Source: Saccharopolyspora aridisoli (GTDB lineage: Bacteria; Actinomycetota; Actinomycetes; Mycobacteriales; Pseudonocardiaceae). Taken from it: a stretch of 64,000 nt of DNA. Positions 1 to 7,075 of the stretch are shown piece after piece. The position numbers were made by a program, and so were the translations under genes. Where the stretch lies: assembly GCF_004348445.1 (NCBI RefSeq), contig NZ_SMKV01000003.1, positions 1 through 64,000 of the forward strand, read 5' to 3'. The notes below the pieces were generated by a model that was not told the DNA's origin, searched no databases, and was given only the letters and a program-made list of their open reading frames with translations. Every line of letters starts with the position of its first letter. The stretch's first letter is position 1.

Positions 1-54
1 AAGGTCCGCAAGGTCGAGATGCGCGAGGAAGCCCGCCGACTCCTCGACCTGTAG
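1..54 (+). CDS. C-terminal end of a gene entering from the left
   Basis: Only the last 17 codons and a TAG stop are inside the window. The visible tail reads KVRKVEMREEARRLLDL and is charged and probably helical. It is too short to assign a family or function. About 120 bp without a gene follow before the convergent oxidase gene, and no clear hairpin terminator is visible there. Confidence 0.5.
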   Translation, partial: KVRKVEMREEARRLLDL

Positions 55-173
55 CAGGCGCGGACCCGGAAGCCCGCCGCACCCGCGTGAGGGATCGCTG
101 CGGTGGTCCGGGAGCCATCGGGTGGTCCTCGGCGGGGCGGCGGTCTCGGGTTGAGGACACCACCCCGCTCACG

Positions 174-1136
174 TCATCCGCGGAGTTTTTCCAGCTCCGC
201 GGCGTCTTCGGCGCCGAAGCGCTCTTCGAGGGCCTCGGGTTCGGCGTCGACGTCGATCTGGGCGAGCGGCATGCCCCTGGCGCTGGAGATCGCGCCGAGG
301 CGCCTGGTAGCGCGGTCGGAGGCGTAGGCGGTGAGCTCGTCCTTGTCGAGCGCGAACGGCAGCTCCTCGGGAGCGTCCGCCGGTTTCCACTGGACCTGCG
401 CGATGGCGTGCGGGAGCAGCGTGGCCATCTGGTCCTCGACCACCGACCAGTTGGTCTCGTCGGCGGCCACGTGCCTGCGGCAGGTGAAGGTGCCCCAGGC
501 CATGTGCCTGCGCTCGTCGTCACCGATGCGCTTGATGACCTGCTGCATGCCGGGCAGGATGCCCCGGCTCACGCAGATCTTGTGCCACGCGTAGTAGCCG
601 GTGAGCGCGAGGGTCCCTTCCACCACGTGGTTGTAGGTGACCGAGGCGCGGACCTGGTTCTCGGGACAGGGGTCGGTGTGCAGCGCCTGCAGCGTCTCGG
701 GCAGGGCCTTGTAGAAGATCTCCCGGTAACCGGGGTTCTCGGCGACGTACTCGTGCAGGTCCTCGGTGAGCCCGACGGCGTCCATCCAGAGCCGGAACAC
801 CTGGGTGTGCTTGGCCTCCTCGAAGCAGAACTGCGTCAGGTACATCTCGTCGCCGAAGCGCCCCTCGGCGGCCATCGCGGCCATGAACGGCTGCAGGTCC
901 TGGGTGACGGCTTCCTCGCCGGCGATGAACTGCGCGCACAGCCCGGCCACGCCGCGCTTCTCGTCGTCGTTGAGGTGTTGCCAGTCCTCGGCGTCCTGGC
1001 TGAAGTCGATGTCGGCGGGGTTCCAGAACTTGGCGTTGCCCTTGTCGAACAGTCGCAGCGGGAGCGATTCCCAGTTCAGGCCGTGGGCTCGCAGGGAGTG
1101 GAAGCTCTCGCGCTGGGCAGTGTGCGTGCTCGTCAT
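174..1136 (-). CDS. R2-like ligand-binding oxidase (Mn/Fe)
   Basis: This 320-residue protein belongs to the ferritin-like superfamily and matches R2lox (M. tuberculosis Rv0233 type), an oxidase with a heterodinuclear Mn/Fe site and a bound fatty-acid-like ligand. Its physiological substrate is not established. All six expected metal ligands are present: E74, E107, H110, E173, E208 and H211. V77 and Y168, the pair that forms the Val-Tyr ether cross-link in the family, are also kept, so the enzyme looks intact. The ATG at 1136 was chosen because CAGGAG lies 8 bp upstream and the protein then starts like the family; longer in-frame extensions run into non-homologous sequence. It is divergent from the HAD gene, and the shared 105-bp region carries a direct repeat. 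Confidence 0.9.
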   Translation of the reverse strand: MTSTHTAQRESFHSLRAHGLNWESLPLRLFDKGNAKFWNPADIDFSQDAEDWQHLNDDEKRGVAGLCAQFIAGEEAVTQDLQPFMAAMAAEGRFGDEMYLTQFCFEEAKHTQVFRLWMDAVGLTEDLHEYVAENPGYREIFYKALPETLQALHTDPCPENQVRASVTYNHVVEGTLALTGYYAWHKICVSRGILPGMQQVIKRIGDDERRHMAWGTFTCRRHVAADETNWSVVEDQMATLLPHAIAQVQWKPADAPEELPFALDKDELTAYASDRATRRLGAISSARGMPLAQIDVDAEPEALEERFGAEDAAELEKLRG

Positions 1137-1178
1137 TGAACGACTCCTGCTCGCCGGTTTGTGAGGTGTGTTACGCCC

Positions 1179-1202
1179 CAGTTTCGGTACTGGACAGTTT
1201 CG
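1179..1202. promoter_or_regulatory. Direct repeat CAGTTTCG x2 upstream of the oxidase
   Basis: Two perfect copies of CAGTTTCG start 16 bp apart (1179-1186 and 1195-1202) between the divergent oxidase and HAD genes. They lie 43-66 bp upstream of the oxidase start, where a regulator or activator could bind. No regulator is assigned. Confidence 0.35.
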
Positions 1203-1241
1203 CGTCAAGGCCGGTCGGATCGTGTCAGTAAGGTGAAGGTG

Positions 1242-1889
1242 ATGGACGAGCGCAGCGCACTCACGGTCGGTTTCGACCTGGACATGACCCTGATCGACCC
1301 GCGGCCCGGCATGGTTCGCGCCTTCGACACCCTCAACGAGGAGTTCGGCACCGAGCTGGACGGGCAGCACTTCGCCGCACACCTCGGCCCGCCGCTGGAG
1401 GACGTGCTGCGCGGCTACGGCTTCGACGAACCGATGGTCAAGCGTCTCGCCGCCCACTTCCGCTCGATCTACCCGACCGTCGTGATCGACGAGACGGCCG
1501 CGCTGCCCGGGGCGGCCGAAGCGCTGGAGGCCGTGCGCGCCCTCGGCGGCCGGACGCTGGTGGTCACCGGCAAGTACGAGCCCAACGCCGAGCTGCACCT
1601 CAAAGCCCTGGGCTGGACCGTCGATCGTCTCGCCGGTGGCGTGTTCGGCGCGGGGAAGGGCGAGGTGCTGCTGGCCGAGGGTGCCGACATCTACGTGGGC
1701 GACCACTTCGGCGACATCGTCGGCGGCCACACCGCCGGGGCGATCGCGGTGGGCGTGGCAACGGGGCCCTACTCGGCTGCTGAGCTCAGCGAAGCCGGTG
1801 CCGACGCGGTGCTGGACGACCTCTCCGGGTTCCCGGCCTGGCTGGCGAACCGGGTTGAGAACCCTCAGAACGACCGCGGTGCGAGCTGA
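1242..1889 (+). CDS. HAD-family phosphatase
   Basis: This 215-residue haloacid dehalogenase-superfamily hydrolase probably acts on a small phosphorylated metabolite such as phosphoglycolate or a nucleotide. Motif I is seen as [10 protein letters not shown], with the nucleophile and acid/base aspartates two residues apart. A helical cap follows. Motif II lies around VVTG, the Lys in GKGEV fits motif III, and YVGDHFGDI supplies the motif IV acidic residues. The ATG at 1242 is preferred because TAAGGT ends exactly 7 bp before it, which fits a leaderless transcript; no good ribosome-binding site is present. Substrate is not predictable. Confidence 0.8.
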   Translation: MDERSALTVGFDLDMTLIDPRPGMVRAFDTLNEEFGTELDGQHFAAHLGPPLEDVLRGYGFDEPMVKRLAAHFRSIYPTVVIDETAALPGAAEALEAVRALGGRTLVVTGKYEPNAELHLKALGWTVDRLAGGVFGAGKGEVLLAEGADIYVGDHFGDIVGGHTAGAIAVGVATGPYSAAELSEAGADAVLDDLSGFPAWLANRVENPQNDRGAS

Positions 1890-1924
1890 GTCCCGCACCT
1901 GGAGCAGCGGCTACCGCCGCGCGC

Positions 1925-2131
1925 CTAGTGCCGACGGGCGCGGACCACGGTCGCGATCACTCCGAAGATCAACCCGGCCGGGCACAGCAGCGCGACGATG
2001 CTGATCCACGCAGGCAGGTCTTGATGGCCGGTCGCGAACAGCGCGAAGATCGCGACGATGGCCAACAGCCCGATGCCGAACATCGCGATCGAGACCGGGA
2101 GGATTGCGGATCTTGGTGAGCTGCTCGCCAT
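1925..2131 (-). CDS. Small two-helix membrane protein
   Basis: This 68-residue protein has a short hydrophilic N-terminus, two hydrophobic stretches (about residues 11-33 and 41-62) and a basic RARRH tail, consistent with a helical hairpin in the membrane. No family is recognised. It is convergent with the HAD gene, separated by only 35 bp. G/C-rich third positions support coding. Function is unknown. Confidence 0.55.
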   Translation of the reverse strand: MASSSPRSAILPVSIAMFGIGLLAIVAIFALFATGHQDLPAWISIVALLCPAGLIFGVIATVVRARRH

Positions 2132-2371
2132 GTGAGCAGCGTATTCACACCGAGGCCGTGCCTGACAACTGGCCTTGGCCCATAAGGATGGGTGATTTCC
2201 TCCACCTTCGCGGTACGCTTGGTGGGACGCGTCCCGGCGCGCGCACCTGCGTGGCGTTAACGGGGCGCTTTCGTCGTGACGGGGCTGTTGCCGCGTCGCG
2301 GTGGCAAGAACGGCAGGGAGATCGTGACCCGGTCAACGGGTCAGCGCATTCGACAGGGAACGGTGAGGACA

Positions 2372-2767
2372 GTGCCGACCGGCAGGGTCAAGTGGTTCGA
2401 CTCGGACAAGGGCTTCGGCTTCCTGACCCAGGATGGCGGGGAGGACGTGTACGTGCGTGCCTCCGCGTTGCCATCTGGTGTGGATGCGCTCAAGACCGGC
2501 CAGCGCGTCGACTTCGACATGGCGCAGGGCCGACGCGGCCCGCAGGCGTTGAAGGTCAAGTTACTGGACCCGCTGCCCTCGGTCACCGAGGCGCGCCGAC
2601 GTCCCGCCGATGAGTTGCACGGCATGGTCGAGGACATGATCAAGCTCCTCGAGCTCAAGGTTCAGCCGGACCTGCAGCGGGGCCGCTACCCCGACCGCAA
2701 GACCGCCAAGCGCATCGGCGAGGTCGTCCGAGCGGTCGCGCGGGAACTCGATCCCGGCGGGAACTGA
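2372..2767 (+). CDS. cspB: Cold-shock domain protein CspB
   Basis: The first 67 or so residues are a cold-shock OB fold with the RNA-binding motifs KGFGFL and DVYVRASAL. They are followed by a 60-residue C-terminal extension ([15 protein letters not shown] through [18 protein letters not shown]). This two-part architecture at 131 residues matches M. tuberculosis Rv0871, rather than the 67-residue CspA type. It probably binds single-stranded RNA. The GTG at 2372 was chosen because GGTGAGGA precedes it and the protein then starts PTGRVKWFD like its relatives. A TACGCT -10-like element at 2214-2219 would give a leader of roughly 145 nt, which is common for cold-shock genes. Confidence 0.9.
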   Translation: MPTGRVKWFDSDKGFGFLTQDGGEDVYVRASALPSGVDALKTGQRVDFDMAQGRRGPQALKVKLLDPLPSVTEARRRPADELHGMVEDMIKLLELKVQPDLQRGRYPDRKTAKRIGEVVRAVARELDPGGN

Positions 2768-2909
2768 TCTCTGCGGAGACGCAGCCCGCGGTCGTCCGAT
2801 CGCAGACGTGCAGGAAGCGGAAGCCTGACACGCCTTCCGGGTCGGGAGCCGATGCACGGCGTCGGCTGTCCCTCGCAGAAGACGTGTCAGAACCCGCGGC
2901 GCCGAGTCG

Positions 2910-3386
2910 TCACCGCTTGACGTTGAGGACCCAGCTGCCGCCGATGCCGAAGTCGACCCCGCCGTCGGCGCCTTGGCTCAGGACCGCCGAGAACTGCTGG
3001 ACCTCGACGTGCTCGATGCGGGCGCCGTCCGGCGGCAGTTGCAGCGTGTACGAGTGGCGCGAGTCCGGGGTGAACACCGGGCTGCGGCCGTCGAGCTCCT
3101 GGCCGTTGAGCCCGCGGTAGAGGAACACCACCTGCCACGGGGCGCCGGCGACCTCCGCAGGCACCGAGATCTGCAGCGGGTCGCGATCGACCATGCGCAG
3201 CTCACCGACAGCCTCCGGCTTCGGGGGCGAGCACTCCTGGCCGGTCGGGTCGCAGTACTGGGCGGCCTCAACCGCCACCGCGTCCCCGTGCGAGTAGAAG
3301 GTCACCTGCGGTTGGCTGGGGGAGGAGCAGCCGGCGGCGAGCCCGACGGCGGCCACTGCCAGCAGCGGCTTCAGTCCACGATGCAC
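2910..3386 (-). CDS. DUF2771 lipoprotein
   Basis: This is a 158-residue exported lipoprotein. The N-terminus has two basic residues, a hydrophobic core and a lipobox LAAGC, predicting cleavage and lipidation at Cys20. Two further cysteines in the mature part (the QYCDPTGQEC segment) may pair. The fold and position beside the MFS gene match the M. tuberculosis Rv0875c/DUF2771 family, which has no established function. It is downstream of the permease in the same direction with only 9 bp between, so the two are probably co-transcribed. Confidence 0.75.
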   Translation of the reverse strand: MHRGLKPLLAVAAVGLAAGCSSPSQPQVTFYSHGDAVAVEAAQYCDPTGQECSPPKPEAVGELRMVDRDPLQISVPAEVAGAPWQVVFLYRGLNGQELDGRSPVFTPDSRHSYTLQLPPDGARIEHVEVQQFSAVLSQGADGGVDFGIGGSWVLNVKR

Positions 3387-3395
3387 GGCCAGAGC

Positions 3396-5063
3396 CTACG
3401 ACCCGGCACTCGAACGGGCGGTGGCCGGTGCGCCAGCCGAACGTCGCCGCCGTCGCGAGAGCGGTGGCAGCGGGATCGCCGGGATCAGCGTGCCGCCGCG
3501 CCCGCGCAGGATCGTCTGCGCCAAGACCAGGGCCAGCAGCACGGCGATCACCACGAACCCGATCCGGTAGACCGGTGGCAGCAGCACGCCGAGCGCCCCG
3601 CCGAAGACCCAGCTCAGCTGCAGGATCGCCTCCGATCGGCCGAACGCCGAGGCCCGCGACGCCTCCGGCATGTCGCGTTGGACCACCGCGTCCAGGCAGA
3701 CCTTGGCCAGCGCGGAGGCGGTCGCGCCGATCAGTCCGACGATCACCGCCAGCGGCAGACCGGCCAGCACCGCGGCGCAGGTCGCCACGGCGAGCGCGGC
3801 GCCCAGGCAGCTGATGATCAACCGGTCCGGTTTCTCGAAGGTCATCCGCGTACCCAGGCCGTTGCCCAAGAAGCTGCCGACCCCGGCCGCGCCTCCGACC
3901 AGGCCCAGCAGCACCAGTTGCATGGCCGGTTCGTGCTGGGTGTTGTGCTTGATCACGAACGCGGCGAACAGGGTCAGGAAACCGGTCAGCACGCGGATAC
4001 CGCCGTTGCCCCACAGCGCCACCACCACGTGCCCGGTCAGCGGCACCTTGCGGGAACGTCCCGGATCGCCCAGCGAGGTCTGCACCTCGCCTTCGGTGCT
4101 CTCCACCCAGCCCGGGATCCGCAGGCACAGCCACACCCCGGCGGCAGCCATCGCGGCCATGAACCACAGCGCGCCCTCGGAACCCCACAACCAGGCGAAT
4201 CCGGACGCGACCGCGCCGAACAGACCGCCCGCGGCCAGGCCGAAGGCGGTGAGCCGCGAGTTGGCCTTGGTCAGCGTGATCTGGCCGGGCAGCACCCGTG
4301 GCGTCATCGCGGCCTTGAGCACGCCGAAGGACTTCGACAGCACCATGCAGCCCAGCGCCGCCGGGTAGAGCAGCCAGCTGTTGAAGTTCAGCGCCATCAC
4401 GGCGGCCAGCACGACGCGCACCGCGAAGGACGCGGCCAGCGCCAGCCGCCTGCCCTGCTGCAGCCGGTCGAGGGCGGGGCCGATCACCGGCGCGATCACC
4501 GCGAACGGCGCGACCGTGATCAACAGGTAGAGCGCGACCTTGTCCTTGCTCTCGGCCGTGGCCGCGGAGAAGAACAGCGTGTTGGCCAGCGCGACGGCCA
4601 TCGCCGCGTCGACCGCGTAGTTGCCCATCCACGCATAGGTGAACTTGGCCAGACCGGACCGGTCGGCGCCGTCGGCGTGGGCCAACGAGAAGAACAGCCG
4701 CACCATCCGCTGGGTCAGGTCCCGGCTGCGCCACGCGGCGACCCGGGTGACGGTCAGCTTCCTCGGCGGCGGTGCGCCCCTGGACCGCTCGGGTTCGGGC
4801 CCTTCCTCGTCGGGTGCTGCGAGGTGGTCCTCGGGCAGCGGCGGAAGCGGACTCGTCCCACCGCGGGAGCGGTCGTGATCGGGGTCCTCCTGCCAGGGAT
4901 GACGGCGTTCGTCGGCGTCCTGGGGCGGCGGTTCGAACCGCTGTCCGGACCGCTGCTGGTCGGCGTACCAACCGCGCTTCCCGCGCTGCCCGGCGCCCCA
5001 GCCCGGACGACCCCGCGGCTCGTCCGAGCGCTGGTCACGTCCACGCATCCCCATGTCAGCCAT
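3396..5063 (-). CDS. MFS-type permease with long cytoplasmic N-terminus
   Basis: This 555-residue protein has about 110 hydrophilic, Arg/Asp/Pro-rich residues, then around twelve transmembrane segments. The last 25 residues are basic (RRRRR). It corresponds in position and layout to M. tuberculosis Rv0876c, an MFS protein of unknown substrate. The ATG at 5063 was chosen because GGAGG lies 9 bp upstream. It heads a probable two-gene unit with the lipoprotein that follows. The N-terminal tail is low complexity and probably disordered. Confidence 0.8.
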   Translation of the reverse strand: MADMGMRGRDQRSDEPRGRPGWGAGQRGKRGWYADQQRSGQRFEPPPQDADERRHPWQEDPDHDRSRGGTSPLPPLPEDHLAAPDEEGPEPERSRGAPPPRKLTVTRVAAWRSRDLTQRMVRLFFSLAHADGADRSGLAKFTYAWMGNYAVDAAMAVALANTLFFSAATAESKDKVALYLLITVAPFAVIAPVIGPALDRLQQGRRLALAASFAVRVVLAAVMALNFNSWLLYPAALGCMVLSKSFGVLKAAMTPRVLPGQITLTKANSRLTAFGLAAGGLFGAVASGFAWLWGSEGALWFMAAMAAAGVWLCLRIPGWVESTEGEVQTSLGDPGRSRKVPLTGHVVVALWGNGGIRVLTGFLTLFAAFVIKHNTQHEPAMQLVLLGLVGGAAGVGSFLGNGLGTRMTFEKPDRLIISCLGAALAVATCAAVLAGLPLAVIVGLIGATASALAKVCLDAVVQRDMPEASRASAFGRSEAILQLSWVFGGALGVLLPPVYRIGFVVIAVLLALVLAQTILRGRGGTLIPAIPLPPLSRRRRRSAGAPATARSSAGS

Positions 5064-5221
5064 CCTGCACCACCTCCTCTCGCCCGGACCGGGTTGCGGC
5101 GAAGCTCGTCCTGGTTCGAGCCGCAACGCCCTCACGAACAAGGAGGCGGAAAGCCGCCCCAGAAATACAGCTGGACACGATCAGGCGACAAAATAGCGGT
5201 CCAGATCACTCGAGCTAGCGA

Positions 5222-6061
5222 TCACTCGGGGACGAAGCGGACCCGGAACATCGACGGCCAGTTCTTGCCGGTGATCAGGAACTCGTCGGTGCCGGGCACG
5301 GCCGCGATGCCGTTGAGCACGTCGGCCCCGGCCCGCTGCTCGGGCGGCAGCAAGCCCTCGGCGTCCACGACCGCCGTGACCTGCCCGTTCGCCGGATCGA
5401 TCCGCAGGATCTCGTCGCTGCCCCACACGTTGGCCCACACCTGGCCGTCGGCGCACTCCAGCTCGTTGAGCTCCTCGACCGGCGAGCCCGCCTGCGTCAC
5501 CGAAACCTCGCCGACCTGCGCGAACGTCGTCGGATCGCGGAAGGTCAGCTCGTCGCTGCCGTCGCTCATCACCAGTCGCCGCCCGTCGAAGCACAGCCCC
5601 CAGCCCTCGCCCGGGTACTCCACTCGGCGCAGTTCGCGGAGGCTCTCGCGATCTCGCTCGAAAGCAACCCCTTCCTGCCAGGTGAGCTGCCATATACGGT
5701 CACCCGTGACGGTGATCCCCTCACCGAAGAACTCGGCAGGCAGCCTGACCTCGTGCCGCACCGAACCGCTCAGCGGGTCGGCCGCGCGCAAGGCCGAGGA
5801 GCCGCGCAGGCCGGTGCCTTCGTAGAGGATCTCACCAGCGATTTCCAGGCCCTGAGTGAACGAGGAGCGGTCGTGCGGGAGCACGTTGATCACCTCGACT
5901 CGAAGGTGTGGCAGGCTTCCCGCGTGCCCTACGCCCTGATCGGTTTGCTCGCGGTCGTCCTGGCCGTCGTGCTGCGCTGGTACCTGCGGCGCGCACGCAA
6001 CGCCGACCCCGATGGTGAGCAGCACGCCGCACAAGAGACGTCCAGTCTGAGCAAGTCGCAC
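5222..6061 (-). CDS. Glutaminyl-peptide cyclotransferase, lipoprotein
   Basis: The product converts N-terminal Gln to pyroglutamate on exported peptides or proteins. It is a beta-propeller enzyme of the plant/bacterial type. Recognisable family landmarks are SSFTQGLE, the YEGTGLRG block, LNELECADGQVWANVW, and NGIA followed by TGKNWP near the C-terminus. The N-terminus has a hydrophobic segment with a lipobox-like GVAC, so it is probably lipid-anchored outside the membrane. The GTG at 6061 gives a proper signal sequence, but no strong ribosome-binding site is visible, so the start is uncertain. It is divergent from DUF3027. Confidence 0.75.
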   Translation of the reverse strand: MRLAQTGRLLCGVLLTIGVGVACAPQVPAQHDGQDDREQTDQGVGHAGSLPHLRVEVINVLPHDRSSFTQGLEIAGEILYEGTGLRGSSALRAADPLSGSVRHEVRLPAEFFGEGITVTGDRIWQLTWQEGVAFERDRESLRELRRVEYPGEGWGLCFDGRRLVMSDGSDELTFRDPTTFAQVGEVSVTQAGSPVEELNELECADGQVWANVWGSDEILRIDPANGQVTAVVDAEGLLPPEQRAGADVLNGIAAVPGTDEFLITGKNWPSMFRVRFVPE

Positions 6062-6181
6062 CCCGAAAGCTTGACACGCCCGATCACTCCGAGTGCTACT
6101 CCGCTCCGGATCAGCGGTCCTGCGGCCTCCGCAGCGACACAGCCGACTGCGGCGTCGAGCGCGTACGGCACAATCGAGCAT

Positions 6182-7075
6182 GTGACGCCTATGCCTGCTC
6201 CGATGACCAGCCCAGGCGCGGATGCCCCTTACGCCGACGCCGGGCAGCCTGCGGCCGAGCCGTTGAACCCGGAGCTCGCGGCGGCCGAGGACGTCGCCCG
6301 AGCTGCTGCGGAGGACGAGGCCCGCCCTGGTAACGACCCGATCGGCTCGCCGGTCCTGACGCTGGACACCACGGGGAACGACGTCGCGGAGAGCACGTCC
6401 TCCCCGGTGGGCGCGCACGTCGGCGTCGAGGCCGAGGGGCCGCACGCCGTCACGCACTACTTCGAGTCGAACTACCCCGGCTACGTCGGCTGGCGCTGGG
6501 CCGTGACGGTCGCCAGCGTCGGTCAGGGAGAGCCGGTGACGGTCAGCGAGGTCGTGCTGCTCCCCGGTCCCACGGCGCTGACGGCGCCGGCCTGGGTGCC
6601 GTGGCGCGACCGCGTCCAGCCGGGCGACCTCGGTGCCGGTGATCTGCTGCCGACCGCCCCGGACGACCCGCGGCTGGCTCCCGGCCACCTGACCACCGAC
6701 GACGAGCAGTTCGGCGACGTCGCCAAGGAGGTCGGCTTCGGCCGCAAGCGGGTGCTCAGCTTCGAAGGCCGCACGGAAGCGGCCGAGCGCTGGTACTCCG
6801 GCGACTTCGGTCCGCGCGCCGACGCCGCGAAGCTCGCGCCCGCGTCCTGCGGTACTTGCGGCTTCTTCCTTAAGCTGTCCGGTTCGATGGGCGGCGAGTT
6901 CGGCGTCTGCGCCAACGAGTACGCCCCCGCCGACGGCCGCGTGGTCAGCGTCGAGTTCGGCTGCGGCGCGCACTCCGAGGTCGACGTGGACGTCTCGTCC
7001 ACCGTCCCGGTCGCCGAGATCGTCTACGACGACGCCACGCTGGAGTTCGAACCGCGCGGCACGGAGCGCGGGTGA
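6182..7075 (+). CDS. DUF3027 protein
   Basis: This 297-residue protein matches the actinobacterial DUF3027 family (M. tuberculosis Rv0877 in position). The acidic, Ala-rich first 70 residues look disordered. The conserved core starts near HAVTHYFESNYPGYVGWRW. A likely zinc site is formed by CGTC, a Cys in GVCANEY and GCGAH near the C-terminus. The GTG at 6182 sits exactly 7 bp after CACAAT, fitting leaderless initiation; an in-frame ATG at 6191 is the alternative. The stop overlaps the start of the next gene (GTGA), so the two are translationally coupled. Function is unknown. Confidence 0.75.
   Translation: MTPMPAPMTSPGADAPYADAGQPAAEPLNPELAAAEDVARAAAEDEARPGNDPIGSPVLTLDTTGNDVAESTSSPVGAHVGVEAEGPHAVTHYFESNYPGYVGWRWAVTVASVGQGEPVTVSEVVLLPGPTALTAPAWVPWRDRVQPGDLGAGDLLPTAPDDPRLAPGHLTTDDEQFGDVAKEVGFGRKRVLSFEGRTEAAERWYSGDFGPRADAAKLAPASCGTCGFFLKLSGSMGGEFGVCANEYAPADGRVVSVEFGCGAHSEVDVDVSSTVPVAEIVYDDATLEFEPRGTERG

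Noticed and set aside
2973-5825. A 950-codon plus-strand open frame
   Set aside because: It runs opposite the lipoprotein, MFS and cyclase genes, and its product is Arg/Gly/His-rich without domains. Long antisense frames are expected in GC-rich DNA.
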